Shown piece by piece: positions 1-10,499 of a stretch of 64,000 nt of DNA. The position numbers were made by a program, and so were the translations under genes. The notes beneath the pieces are model-generated. The model had not been told where the DNA came from. It made no database searches and saw only the letters and a list, made by a program, of their open reading frames with translations. This DNA comes from Heterohyrax brucei (lineage: Eukaryota; Chordata; Mammalia; Hyracoidea; Procaviidae): assembly GCA_028571685.1 (NCBI GenBank), contig CM053141.1, positions 139,466,833 to 139,530,832 on the forward strand, in the 5' to 3' direction. Each line of letters opens with the position of its first letter. Position 1 is the stretch's first letter.

Positions 1-792
1 CTCTTACTTCCAGAGTAACTGTGAGCCTAGGCTATACATGTAGCCAGTTTTCCTGAAGATTTCGGGGCACCAAGGAGGTTTATATCAAATATGCAATACA
101 TCTGATATAGTGTAACCTTCAGTGTTAGAAAGTTTGTTCTCAAAAGTCACTTGCTCAATCCCTTTGCAGCTGATTTTCACCGGTTATGTTTTTAATGTTA
201 GCTTCAGTGTATTGCTATGTTTCTGGGTTTCTACTTTGTCATTTTGGGTTGCTAATGCCTATCTTCAAAATTCCTGTTCATTTCTTCTGTGGAACAGTTT
301 ATCTATCTTCAAGTAGAATATTACTGTATTTCTAAGAAGGGCATCTATTTGGCTCTACCCTGAAAACTTCCTTTCTATCACAAAAATATTCCTTGGTATG
401 ATTTCTGTGGTCAACACTTAAACTAAAAGTGTTTTTCTAAAGAGCAAAATATACTCAAAATCTTATAAAAGAAATTGTTTGATGTCTGAGACTTGGTCCA
501 AAACAATCTGGGCAACAGCAATATATTGAGATAGAAATGAAATGATCTTGACCATGGACTAATACCACTGAAGCTTGGTGAAGGGTGCTGAGGATTCATG
601 ATGCTATTCACACTACAGTTGCATATTCTTAAATTTTCTATAATAATTTTTCTACCTATTTCATATACACACATACATGTGCCCACTGGTCCAAGAGACT
701 GAATAAAAATTGAAGGTTAAAGGCAAATATTAGGTGAAAGACAAAGTCACACTGAAGATAGCACAAGAAAGACAGAAACAGGGAATAACAAA
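1..792. other. AT-rich DNA, no assigned feature
   Basis: Both strands carry only short open frames with no recognisable domain. No repeat family was recognised here. Confidence 0.5.
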
Positions 793-1298
793 TGCATTAG
801 CTATCTTTTGGTACAAAACAAATTGATCTTAAAACTTACTGGTTTAAAAATAACAAATATCTATCACTGCAAAATTCTGTGGGTCAGGAACCTGGACACA
901 GGGCAGCATGTCATGAAAGCTGCAATCCGAGTGTTTGCTGGGCTAAAATCATCTCATGGCTTGACTAGCGGAAAACCCATTTCCAAGTTCACTCGTAGTA
1001 CTTGGTAGCCTCAGATCCTCTATTGCTGTTGCTAAAGACATCAGGTCTTTGCCCATGTGTTTCTTCCCCTAGGGCAGTTCACAGTATGGCAGCTGGTTTC
1101 CCTTAGACAAACTGAATGAGTGAACAAGCTCACGATCGAAGCCACATTCTTTTGCTGATTTAATTTGAGAAATGACACGTCACCACTTCTGCCACAATGT
1201 GTCTATATGTCCAACTCACAAAAGGAAGAGAATTACATAAGGGTGTGAATACCAGGCAGGTGGGATCATTCAGTGCTATATTAGACAACTACAGTCTG
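793..1298 (-). mobile_element. ERVL-type (MLT2-like) LTR fossil, antisense
   Basis: The stretch reads like the widespread mammalian LTR motif 'ttctgtgggtcaggaa', followed by a 'cacatgtgt..ggcagctggtttc' style body and 'gtgaataccaggcaggtggg' near its right end. It begins near 'tgcattagctatctttt'. It looks like an ancient, decayed solo LTR with no internal retroviral region nearby. The family is assigned from memory, so the exact subfamily is uncertain. Confidence 0.5.
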
Positions 1299-1300
1299 TG

Positions 1301-1496
1301 GAGTACCTGGGTGGGCAAAGAGTTAAGACACTTGGCTGCTAACCCCTAGGCTGGCAGTTTAAATCTACCCAGAGATACCTGAGAAGAAAGGCCTGGCTGT
1401 TTATTTCCAAAAAGTCGGCATTAAAACCCTATGGAGCACAGGTCTATTCTTATATGTGGAGTCACCATGAGTCAGAGATGAATCAAGAGCAACTGG
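1301..1496 (+). mobile_element. AfroSINE (longer, AFROSINE1-like form)
   Basis: It has the head 'gtacctgggtgggcaaagag', the internal 'gaagaaaggcctggctgt' block typical of the longer subfamily, and a tail ending 'gagtcaccatgagtcagaga'. It is strongly diverged. Confidence 0.85.
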
Positions 1497-1604
1497 TATA
1501 CCAGGGTCTGCCCTCCATGATTCAGATCCATCCCACCTGCAGAATACCTTCATCCCTTCCCAAGGTCTCCAAAGTCTCAGTCTAATTACAGCATCAACTG
1601 AACT

Positions 1605-1769
1605 GAAACTGAACCCACTGCCATGGAGTCATGTCTTACTCATAGCAACCCTAGAGGTCAGAATAGAACTGCCCCATAGAGTTTCTAAGGAGCACCTGGT
1701 GGATTTGAACTGCTGATCTCTCAGTTAGGAGACTAGTAGCACTTAATCCACTGTGCAACTAGGGTTTCC
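1605..1769 (-). mobile_element. AfroSINE, antisense
   Basis: It opens with the tail complement 'cccactgccatggagtcatg' and closes with the head complement 'actagggtttcc'. It is the shorter subfamily, without the internal block. Confidence 0.9.
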
Positions 1770-1878
1770 ATCAAATAGCAGTCCAGAATTTCATCACCTA
1801 ATTCAGGTCCAGCTATGGATGAATCTCTTCAACTGCAGTTGCTTAAATACAGTAACTTCTGTACAGTTTTTCTTGTTC

Positions 1879-2080
1879 TATAAAAACCCATTGCCTTCGA
1901 ATCAATTCTGACTCATAGTGATCCTGTAGGATGGACTAGAACTGTTCTTTAGAGTTTTCAAGGCTGGAGATTTTTATAGGAGCAGACTGCCAAATTTTCT
2001 CCTTCAGAGGTGCTAGTGAGTAGAATTACCAACATTTCAGTTAGCAGCTGAGCACTCTAACTGCTGTACCACTAAGGCTC
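1879..2080 (-). mobile_element. AfroSINE (long form), antisense
   Basis: The tail complement 'cccattgccttcgaatcaat' is followed by the long-form extra segment around 1950-2030, ending 'actaaggctc'. It abuts the next copy, which has the opposite orientation. Confidence 0.85.
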
Positions 2081-2088
2081 AGAAGAAT

Positions 2089-2257
2089 AAAGAACTTGGC
2101 TGCTAATGGAGAGGTCAGCCATTTGAACTTGTCAGACTCTACAGGAGAAGGATGTGGATGTCTCCATAAAGATTTACAGTCTTGGAAACCCTATGGGGCA
2201 ATTCTACTGTGCCCTATGAGGCCACTATGATTCAGAAGCAAATTGACAGTGGTGGAT
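2089..2257 (+). mobile_element. AfroSINE
   Basis: It starts inside the tRNA-like head ('aacttggctgctaatggaga') and has a 'gatgtggatgtct' spacer and a 'ccctatggggcaattctact' core. With the preceding antisense copy it forms a close inverted pair. Confidence 0.85.
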
Positions 2258-2400
2258 CTTGCTCCACAAACCTGTGAAATTAAAGGTCTGGGTTATCTAT
2301 CCCATCCAACATACAATGGTGGCAAGGACTTAGGATAACAACCATAAATATTCCTGGTTAAAAAAAAAGGGAAAATGGGAGTTAAAAAGGAGTGAGTACA

Positions 2401-2562
2401 CCAAAAAACCAACCAAACCCATTGCCAGTGAGTCAATTCTGACTCACAGTGATGCTATAGGACATAGTAGAACTGCCTCATAGTTTCCAAGGAGCACACT
2501 GTGGATTTGAACCGCTGACCTTTTGATTAGTAGCCTTGGCTCTTAACCACTCTCCCACCAGA
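2401..2562 (-). mobile_element. AfroSINE, antisense
   Basis: The tail complement 'accaaacccattgccagtga' includes an A/C-rich end. The head complement ends at 'ctctcccacca'. This is the fifth copy within 1.3 kb. Confidence 0.9.
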
Positions 2563-2572
2563 GTGTGAAAGA

Positions 2573-3672
2573 AGTCACTAGTCCATAAAAATTCCAAACT
2601 CTAACTACACAAACATTACAGATTCCTTGACTAGATCTTAAAGGCTAGAAATTATTCCCTGTGACTTTCAGCTCTGTCCTTTGGGCTCTTGGTTCTGTCT
2701 GTAGAATCATTCTTCCTTTCTCCTAAAAGCTATCCCATATTTGCAGAGGAATAGTTTTCTCGGCCTATTTCATAACGATGGTGTTTGGGGAGGTGAGGAT
2801 GTTCAACTGTCACTGCCTCTTTGTACTTTTATACTGTTTGTCTCTTTCAGTGAAAGTGCCAGTGGCACATCTTTGATGTCAAGGGGCCTTTTATGTGGCT
2901 GAAAAGTTCTTTAAGTTATCACCTTTGATATTTCCAAGGTCTTAATAAAAGATTTTGTAGCCACGCCCTCAAAGTTCGCCTATAGACTGTGTTTTCCTGT
3001 AATTTGAGTTTGGGTCATTTTCCTGGCAGTTCATCAAGTTTAATTTTAACATTGTTAGTCATTTAAAGTGGCTGAGAATTTTCAAGTATCTTATTTGGAA
3101 TGTATCCTATCCAGAAACATATAGAAAAGAGAATTCTGAGGGATGTGGTCCAGCCTAGCCAAAGTGATACTTTGTAAAAGGAAAAGGAAACAACCAATCA
3201 AGATAATAAAGAATTTAGGAGAGGATAACTTCGGTTATAGAATAAAGCAGAATTCTGGTAATGTAACTGCAGAGGAAGAGGAGGTAAATGCAGCTGTGGC
3301 ACTTCGGTTGGTGTCACTGGGTGCAGTCACTCCAGTGTCCCCCCTCCCCATGGGCCTCCTCCCATACCAGATGATACAGAATGCTTAGTAATGCTTATTA
3401 TCAGTTTTAATCATAGAATAGTGTGTGATAAGTGCAGCTGTAAATTGCTTAAATGCAGTATTTCTTAGATTATATGAATACTAACAACAAAATTGTTGTA
3501 AAATCTGCACTGAATTATTAGTTAGAGCATAATCAATTTTTCTCCTTTTGAGTTACCACTTTGATCTCAAAAAAATTATTGCTATAGGTTCACAAATACG
3601 CACCACAATGTTGTAGTTAAAATACCAGAAAAATGTGATAAAGTCAGTGACTCTAAAAACATCAGCAACAGT
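2573..3672. other. Unique-looking DNA, no assigned feature
   Basis: An 81-codon open frame at 3143-3388 (+) shows no domain, no splice context and no repeat support, so it is treated as chance. A polypyrimidine-AG at about 2850 has no matching donor. Confidence 0.45.
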
Positions 3673-3850
3673 GTTACCATAATTCTAAAATCAGAACTAT
3701 GTTTAAAAGAGAGAGAGAAGTGTGCCCATAGAAGTGACCCTGCCCTCTCCTCCCCGCTACACCACTGATAGGTAGCTGTATCCCTGAAGTCTCTGGTTTA
3801 TCATGCCTGTGTTTGTTTTCCTAGAAATGGACAGGTATAAAACGAAAGCA
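3673..3850 (+). repeat. Left arm of an inverted repeat pair
   Basis: This segment is the reverse complement of 4965-5148 at roughly 80% identity by eye. Shared landmarks are 'ctaaaatcagaactatgttt', an (AG) run, 'tgccctctcctcc' and 'gtctctggtttatcat'. The arms are separated by about 1.1 kb. The family is unknown. Confidence 0.75.
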
Positions 3851-4635
3851 ACCGTGCATGTTTGTAGTGCGTGCCAAGGAAATCGTGTGATTGGAAGCAT
3901 CACCGTAACTGGGTGATCATGACAGCTCTGACTGGAGGGCATTAAAAGGTTCAGAAAGTTAATTAGCATAGAGTTTTAGCCCTGTAGATATATTGAGACA
4001 TGTAAACTGGGCATAAGATAAACATTTTTGCTGTAATTAACATGGGGGATATTTTTATTTAAAAAGATAATAAATTGCTGCTGAACAAAAATTTTATAGA
4101 CAATCACTTTAGTGTTACCTCCTCTGACAGTGTTACCCAAAATAGTCCACATTCCCAGCACCTCCCTGGTGATGTCACTAGATAAATGTAGGTATATGTT
4201 TTATCAAAGCCAGATTAAAAACTAACATCACAACACTACTCACTTTCTTTGAGAAGAACTCTGAGAGTCAGGGACAGCAATCGAATAGGAGGTGAAGATT
4301 GGCAAATTGTTAGAAAATCAGGCAGAAAATACATGGTTCAGAGTATCTGGTTCTGGATGACGGAATAGAGGGGAAAACATCTAAATAAAATCTTCTAAAC
4401 TGGAATAAGCAAGACCCCTAAACTCAAGCTGTGATTTCTGTGATTAGAATGCTCTTTTGAGCATGGTTTTGCACTAAATGATTTTAGCTTGAGTGCAGTA
4501 TAATGGATTGCTTTTGTGTGGTGTTTTTTCACATGATTTTCTAACTTCTATCCAAGTGATTGGACAAGACTATACACATAGGTAATTGTGGTCCACCAAA
4601 AGAACTGATAATTTTGTCATTCTGCTGGGCTTGAG
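3851..4635. other. Spacer inside the inverted repeat, no assigned feature
   Basis: AT-rich DNA with several short chance open frames on the minus strand. No repeat was recognised. Confidence 0.4.
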
Positions 4636-4760
4636 GTGAGCCATCTCAGAGGCAGGAGAGAAAGGAACTCATCACCACCAAGGAAGAGCAGCCAGGATGG
4701 GACTGTGTGTCTTTGGATCCACTATCCTTGGGCAGAGAGGTTCCTGCACCTAGGAGACAG
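4636..4760 (+). mobile_element. MaLR-type LTR fragment (fossil)
   Basis: The segment resembles the middle of the LTR at 11075-11585: 'accaccaagga', 'agccaggatgggactgtgtg', a 'ttggatcc' step and 'gagaggttcctgcacc'. Only about a quarter of an LTR is recognisable. Confidence 0.4.
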
Positions 4761-4964
4761 ACAACTATAACACTGAAGGCAGGGAAAAGCCACGGAAGAG
4801 AAGCAGTGACAAGAGAGACTGGCCGGAGATGGTACCATGGGTAAAATGTGCTAAACGGAACTGATGTGGTATTATTTCCAAGAAATACTGTAAGTTAAAA
4901 AAAAAAGTGCAGAAGAGTAACTGTGATAGACTACCTTTGGTGTAATAAAGAAAAGGATAGAAGT

Positions 4965-5148
4965 CAGTGTATACATACCTGCCCATTTCTAGAAAAACAA
5001 ATATAAGAATGATAAACCAGAGACTTCCGAAATATAGCTACCTACCTACAAACAGTGTAGGAGGGAGGAGAGGGCAGGGGTCCTTCTCTGGGCACACTTC
5101 TCTCTCTCTCTTTTAAACATAGTTCTGATTTTAGAACTGTGGTAAAAT
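4965..5148 (-). repeat. Right arm of an inverted repeat pair
   Basis: Reverse complement of 3673-3850. It keeps 'gataaaccagagacttcc', 'gaggagagggcagggg' and 'aacatagttctgattttaga'. Similarity stops abruptly on both sides. Confidence 0.75.
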
Positions 5149-6623
5149 TTCATATACCTACAAAATAACTAAGTAATTAAATTAAACAGTATATATGTAT
5201 ATGTTGTGGTGGTGTTAGAGAATCTAAAAATAGGATGCAAATAGTAGCAAATGAATTTAACTTATTATAAATGAAAAGCATAATGACAGTGAAAGAATAA
5301 GACCAACCTAAGTAACTCTGGAAAACTTTGATTGGATGCTGGAAGACTAAAAGTTCAAAGAAGTCTGCACAAATACTGCCCCTTAGTTAGTAAATTTGTT
5401 TTTCAGGGGATTATGAGTGAACAATTGTTAATGGCAAGTCCATGCCTCAAGACCCTGTGGAATGGTCACAGGTAGAAGAAAAGAACTAATTGATACTTAA
5501 AATTATTACCCTGACAAGTGAATGTCATTTACATCTAATGGAACTTCCGATAGAAATTTCTCCCTCTATTTATTCTTCTGCTAACAACAGCTCAGGGAGT
5601 GCGCCAAATAGGATTTTAGCGTCCCATATACTCCTTTGAGAAAGGACTATTGGGTTGTCTTATTGCGTCGTATTCTGACCTCATTCATATCCTCTTCATT
5701 CTCCTTTTTGCTGTCAAGATCCTGTCACTTCAATGGACAAGATTGGCCCACCCTTCCCTTCATTTTCCTGTACCTTATCCATAAGGTGTATCTCAATTTC
5801 AACTACCTTATGACATCTTCCCCAAGTAATTAAACTCACGCTGACCTTCTTTTCTCACTAGCTAGTATATAATTCCTCCCGTTTCATGGAATTTAGTAAC
5901 TGTTTCATGATTGTTACATTTTTTCCCCTACAAGAAGTACAGTAATTTGAATGTAGAACGTGTGACATGTAGTCTATCCATATGCTGTGAAGTGTCTAGT
6001 GAGGTGTTGGTACGTAGTAGTTGTTAAATACTCATTCGCTTTCAGTACTCTACATGAGTTAAAAAACAAATACAATGGTCCAAACACTGTTGTAGATGAT
6101 TTTCTGTTTCTACAGCGGTTTGATTTCCATATCTTGGAGACATAAACTGTGGCTTGGAAATCTTCTGACAAAAATTATGCACTTAATTTTCTAAATTTTT
6201 ACCATATGATTTTTAATAAAATTATCAAAGATATGACGAGCTCTTAAAACTGCCAAGTAAACAATCAGGGTTTCTCTGAATCTACTGGATGACAATTACA
6301 TTTCCCGGCATGATTTTTCTTTTTTCAAAGTTAGTTGTCTTTGTCATTTTAAATTTCTAGTTATGAAGGATAGGAATAAAATTATGTTTAAAGTTTTTTT
6401 TTTTTCTTAAAAAAGGCAGGTATAGTATGAACACAGAACTTCAAAGAATAATTTTATGAATTACTACTACAAATCTTAATGATAATTTCCCAGAATGTTT
6501 TTCTTACAAAGATAAATCCACTAAAAACTATGCTAGAATAAGTCAAAATTGTATTTCCCAGCACTTAAAGAATCATATACTTGAATCATTATTCAATTAT
6601 TACTTTTATTTTACCAATAGCAC
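5149..6623. other. AT-rich DNA, no assigned feature
   Basis: There are no recognisable repeats or exons. A poly-T run lies near 6395-6407. The open frames at 5636-5833 (+) and 5974-6171 (-) have no support. Confidence 0.45.
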
Positions 6624-7180
6624 TGCCATGGGTTGAATTGTTTGCCCCTGCCCCCAGAAATGTGTAGTAGTTTGGCGGGGCCATGATTCCCAGTGTTGTG
6701 TGACTGCCCTACGTTTTGTGATTTTCCTGTGCTGTAAATCATAATTTCTGCCTGTGGTTAGTAGACTAAATTATGTTAAAGAGGATTCGGGTAGAATTTT
6801 AACACCCTTCCTGAGGTCACCTACCTGCTCCAATGTAAAGGGAGTTTCCCTGAAGTGTGGCTGCCACCACCTTTTGTCCTACAAGAAATTAAAGGGAAGG
6901 GAGGCAAGCAGGGAGTTGGGAATTTCACACCACCCAGAAGCAGTGCAGGGAGCAGAGTGCATTCCTGAGGTTGCTGTGCCAAGATGCTCTCAGATCAAAG
7001 GGAGACTAATGCAACCCAAGAACTTTCCTCCAGAGCTGACAAAGAGGGTAAGCCTTCCCGGGAGGCTGACACCCTGAGTTCAGACTTGTAACCTACTGAA
7101 CCGTGTAAGAATAAACTCTGCTTTGTGAAAACCATCCACTTGTGGTATTTCTGTTAAAACAGCACTAAACTACTAAGACA
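6624..7180 (+). mobile_element. Solo MaLR-type LTR fossil
   Basis: The element runs from 'tgccatgggttgaattg' to 'actactaagaca' and carries an 'aataaactctgctttgtg' polyadenylation region near its 3' end. It is the same LTR type as 11075-11585. The flanking 5-mers (agcac and aagac) are near matches, consistent with a decayed 5-base target duplication. The 107-codon open frame at 6754-7077 lies inside it and is not a gene. No internal region is visible. Confidence 0.7.
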
Positions 7181-7204
7181 AAGACCTTAATTTTATCAAT
7201 ATTG

Positions 7205-7320
7205 CATCCTTCATTCATTCAACAAACAATCATTAACCACTTATTACTTTCTAGGTATGGGTTCAATTGTCTTTACCCTCATTGATCTTACAATTTCTAG
7301 TTCCTAATTCTGTAAGTGAT
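7205..7320 (-). mobile_element. L2-like 3' end, antisense
   Basis: It opens with 'ttcattcattcaacaaacaa', the usual antisense start of an L2 3' end. The rest is weak. Confidence 0.35.
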
Positions 7321-7354
7321 CTCATTTTCCACCTAAAAAAGTACATTTCTCAAA

Positions 7355-7490
7355 TAAGAATTTTTTTATTTTTACAATTGTGGTAAGTACAGATGTAATA
7401 AAATATTTACCACCTCAGTGATTCATCACAGGTATAATTCCATGACATTTTGTTCATCTTGTTTAAGCACCATCCTGAATGAGAAATTTT
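7355..7490 (-). mobile_element. Old L1 fragment, antisense
   Basis: 'acaattgtggtaagtacaga', then 'taaaatatttaccacct' and 'gtttaagcaccatcctga', matches the common antisense L1 3' region (aaattgtggtaaaatatac...caaccatcacc). Confidence 0.5.
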
Positions 7491-8927
7491 TCAGGTATCT
7501 TACGCATTACATTTTTGTAAACACTTTAAAAATAATTTTTTAAGGAATATGTTTAAGGCAAAACGGCAATAGGATTTTCTAAATATATGAATGTTTCTTT
7601 ATTTGGATTTTCAATATGCACGTATATGCTTTTTAACTTCTGACAGAGAAGGTACTTGCAATTTGTGTTCCAGGAAGCAGCTCAGAGATGACACTTGGTA
7701 AGAGATATTATCCCCCATAGAAGAATCTAGGAGAGGAGAAATGATGCTTAGAAATTCTCTGGCTTTGTTGCCTGAATCAAGAGCTACATTTTAATATTAG
7801 CACTTGAAAGATAAACACTAGCTGCCTCAAAGGGAGGTGAGCCTCTTCGGATATCAGATGACACAAAGTGGGAGGACAGAAAAGCTACTCAGCTGTTGAC
7901 AAGACCATGTAAGTAAACATTTATGCTAGAAACGTACACACTGCAGCACCTCCCCTGCTCAGCAGCACAGTAGATAAAACCAAAAAAAAAAAAAACTGAA
8001 GAGACTTTGAATTCCTCCCAGAACTATGGCGTTTGCAGATATTATGTTACTTTGAGTAGCTTTAAGCAGCATGCGAAGAAGCTTTTCCATACAGACAAAT
8101 AAACCAGATATTTAATAATTCTTTGGATAATTTAATAGAGCCCCACCAAACATTCTTTGTGGCTAGAGACCCATCTGGTGAGGTTAAAATATAACCTAGC
8201 AATTCTGATCTGTCAGCATGCTGGGCTCTGCCAATGCCCAATATAGAGTGGTACTAAGCCCGGGGTGCTAAACACTGGAAATGGCTTGAGAAATGGCTTG
8301 ATACCCTATCTTCATGCTGGCAAACGAGCTACAGTGTAAGAGTGAAGAATGACCTTTCTGCAGTTCCATCTTCTAGGCTATTCCTGAAGGCATGGTGTGC
8401 AGAAACTCAATTACCTCCCTTGTTCCCTTTTCTAGAAAGGGCACATAGATTGCCAATCTTCCTCTGAAAATGCAAAAGTGTAAATACATCTCTGTTTTGC
8501 AAGCAGTAGAGCCTAGCAGCTAAGCCTTTTTTTTTTTTGCTTCAAAGCTGAACAATGTATTTTCAGACAGAGTTTTCATTAGGGGAGATTTTTGTAAGCT
8601 TGTTTGATTCTTTGAATACTCAGTTGGTTCCTACCAAGTATACTTTACTTTGTTTAGTAAAACCAACACTATCATTTTCTGAGTGTAGATAAAGCATACT
8701 AGTTAATTAAATCATATCTGTCAATTGTATCCATTTCAATTCTTTTTGAAATGTGATGTACCAGCAACTGTTCCTTTCCAAAGCGACAGTAATTGGGTCA
8801 TGAATGAAGGTCAACCACCTGAAACATATCAAAATGAATCAGGCAAATACCACTGAGAAGAAAAAATTTTCTTGAATTTATAATTATCTCTTAAGTTCTC
8901 AGTGTGAAGTATTAAAATACTAAGTTG
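7491..8927. other. Mostly unique DNA
   Basis: A-runs lie near 7981-7993 and a T-run near 8529-8540. There is no exon, RNA gene or recognisable repeat. Confidence 0.4.
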
Positions 8928-9162
8928 AAGAAGCCACATCACGGCAAAGAAGCCACATCACGGCAAAGAAGCCACATCACGGCAAAGAAGCCACATCACG
9001 GCAAAGAAGCCACATCACGGCAAAGAAGCCACATCACGGCAAAGAAGCCACATCACGGCAAAGAAGCCACATCACGGCAAAGAAGCCACATCACGGCAAA
9101 GAAGCCACATCACGGCAAAGAAGCCACATCACGGCAAAGAAGCCACATCATGGCAAAGAAGC
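8928..9162. repeat. 19-bp minisatellite, 12 copies
   Basis: The unit aagaagccacatcacggca is repeated 12 times from 8928 to 9155. Copies 1-11 are identical and copy 12 has one C-to-T change, followed by a 7-base partial unit. Because 19 leaves remainder 1 when divided by 3, the three frames follow one another, giving a 93-codon open frame (8925-9206 +) with a 19-residue peptide period (KKPHHGKEATSRQRSHITA). This open frame is a by-product of the repeat. There is no splice or promoter context suggesting translation. Near-perfect copies imply recent expansion and likely length polymorphism. Confidence 0.97.
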
Positions 9163-10034
9163 ACTCCTTTACTGCAGCCTCAGAAGAACAAAGGGAAGAT
9201 GCTTAGTAAGTGCTGTTTGGCACATCTCATCAGATGTAGATAGAACTACAATTAATTTTTCTTTTTAGCCAGGTCTTCACTTTTGCTAGATATCTTAGCA
9301 TGGAAGAAAGCCGCAGTGCAAGTCAAGGAAGAGGAGAAATAGTTGAATAATAATTTTTCGTCATGTGAGCTGCTGTGACATTATTTGTTTTTTTGTAATA
9401 AATGTCATATAATGCACAATGAATGGAGGAGCACTTGCCAAACATCTTACAAGTCCATCTCAGAAATGCCAAAATAAGAAAAAGCCTTTTCAAAAGTTTC
9501 CTAATACATCTCACAGGACTCAGAGAAATATAACTATTTTGGGCCTGCTGTTCTGACCCCACTTTCCTTCTGGCGAGTCAACAGAATGCAATAATCAAAT
9601 GCTCCAAAGGATGCCAAAGGTCTGACATGATACCCAGGGACAGTTATTGGAGCTGCTGCTGGGGAGAGGCGGAAACCAATGGTGCATCTTTGTTGAGTCT
9701 AGGTCTGAGTCAAAACCAGAGGAAAACCTTAAAAGCATTGAGCTAAGAAGATAATTGTATATCTGGTCTTCATGTAGAGTCAAAGGCAGAACTACTAGAC
9801 TTTCATATTGTCTCAAACAAAATTTCTGGATTTCTCTATCATAAGTTCCTTTCCTAAGACTCTCAAAGCAGCCCTCATTCAAGGACTAAGTGCCATGTAA
9901 AAACAAGATTTAATTAGGGACCCAGGAGGTGGTGAAGATTTACTGTTATGCAATCAAATTAAATATACTTCTGCAGCTTTCTGTTTTCTTAAAATTGGGG
10001 AAATTACTCAGAATATAAACAAATCTAGTGGAGA
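9163..10034. other. Unique DNA, no assigned feature
   Basis: Minus-strand open frames at 9323-9562 and 9595-9882 have no recognisable domain and no splice signals that support them. Confidence 0.4.
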
Positions 10035-10345
10035 ATAGAACTTGACTCCAAACTGGATCTTTGTCTGAAGAAGAAATTTTTAGACTAATTGGTGAAAACT
10101 GAATGGTATCTGAGGAATTTCTATTAGTTGTATTTCTGGTTTTGGTTGTTGTATTTTAGGTATGTACAGGAATATCCTTGTTTATAAGAAATACATTGAC
10201 GTATTGGGGTGTAATGGGGCATTGTGTCAAAAATGTATATACCTAAATAGTTTAGGGAAAAATGGCTTTTTATTCTATACTTTCACCTTTTCTACAAATT
10301 TGAAATGGTTTCCAAATTAAAAAAATAAATAATTAAAAAAGAGAA
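10035..10345 (+). mobile_element. Old L1 (L1M-type) 3' end
   Basis: It follows the usual L1M tail: 'caggaatatccttgtttata', 'agaaatacattgacgtattg', then 'tttctacaaatttgaaatgg' and an A-rich end near 10317-10340. Confidence 0.65.
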
Positions 10346-10499
10346 AGACAAAAGCCAATATACCTAGAAATTTGGGGCGTTGATTTCACCATCCATACTA
10401 ACAGGTGATTAGTTGAGTTCTGTGGATTTTAACCCCAAACGTCTTGTAGACAAATGTACCTACTAACTCCAAGGAAGTATGTACACACGAAAGAGAATA

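Noticed and set aside
3143-3388. 81-codon open frame with an acidic stretch
   Set aside because: No splice context or family resemblance.
6754-7077. 107-codon open frame
   Set aside because: Inside the MaLR-type LTR at 6624-7180.
8925-9206. 93-codon open frame with periodic KKPHHGKEATSRQ peptide, or a CRISPR-like array
   Set aside because: Direct tandem 19-base units without spacers form a minisatellite. The open frame results from a stop-free unit with length not divisible by three.
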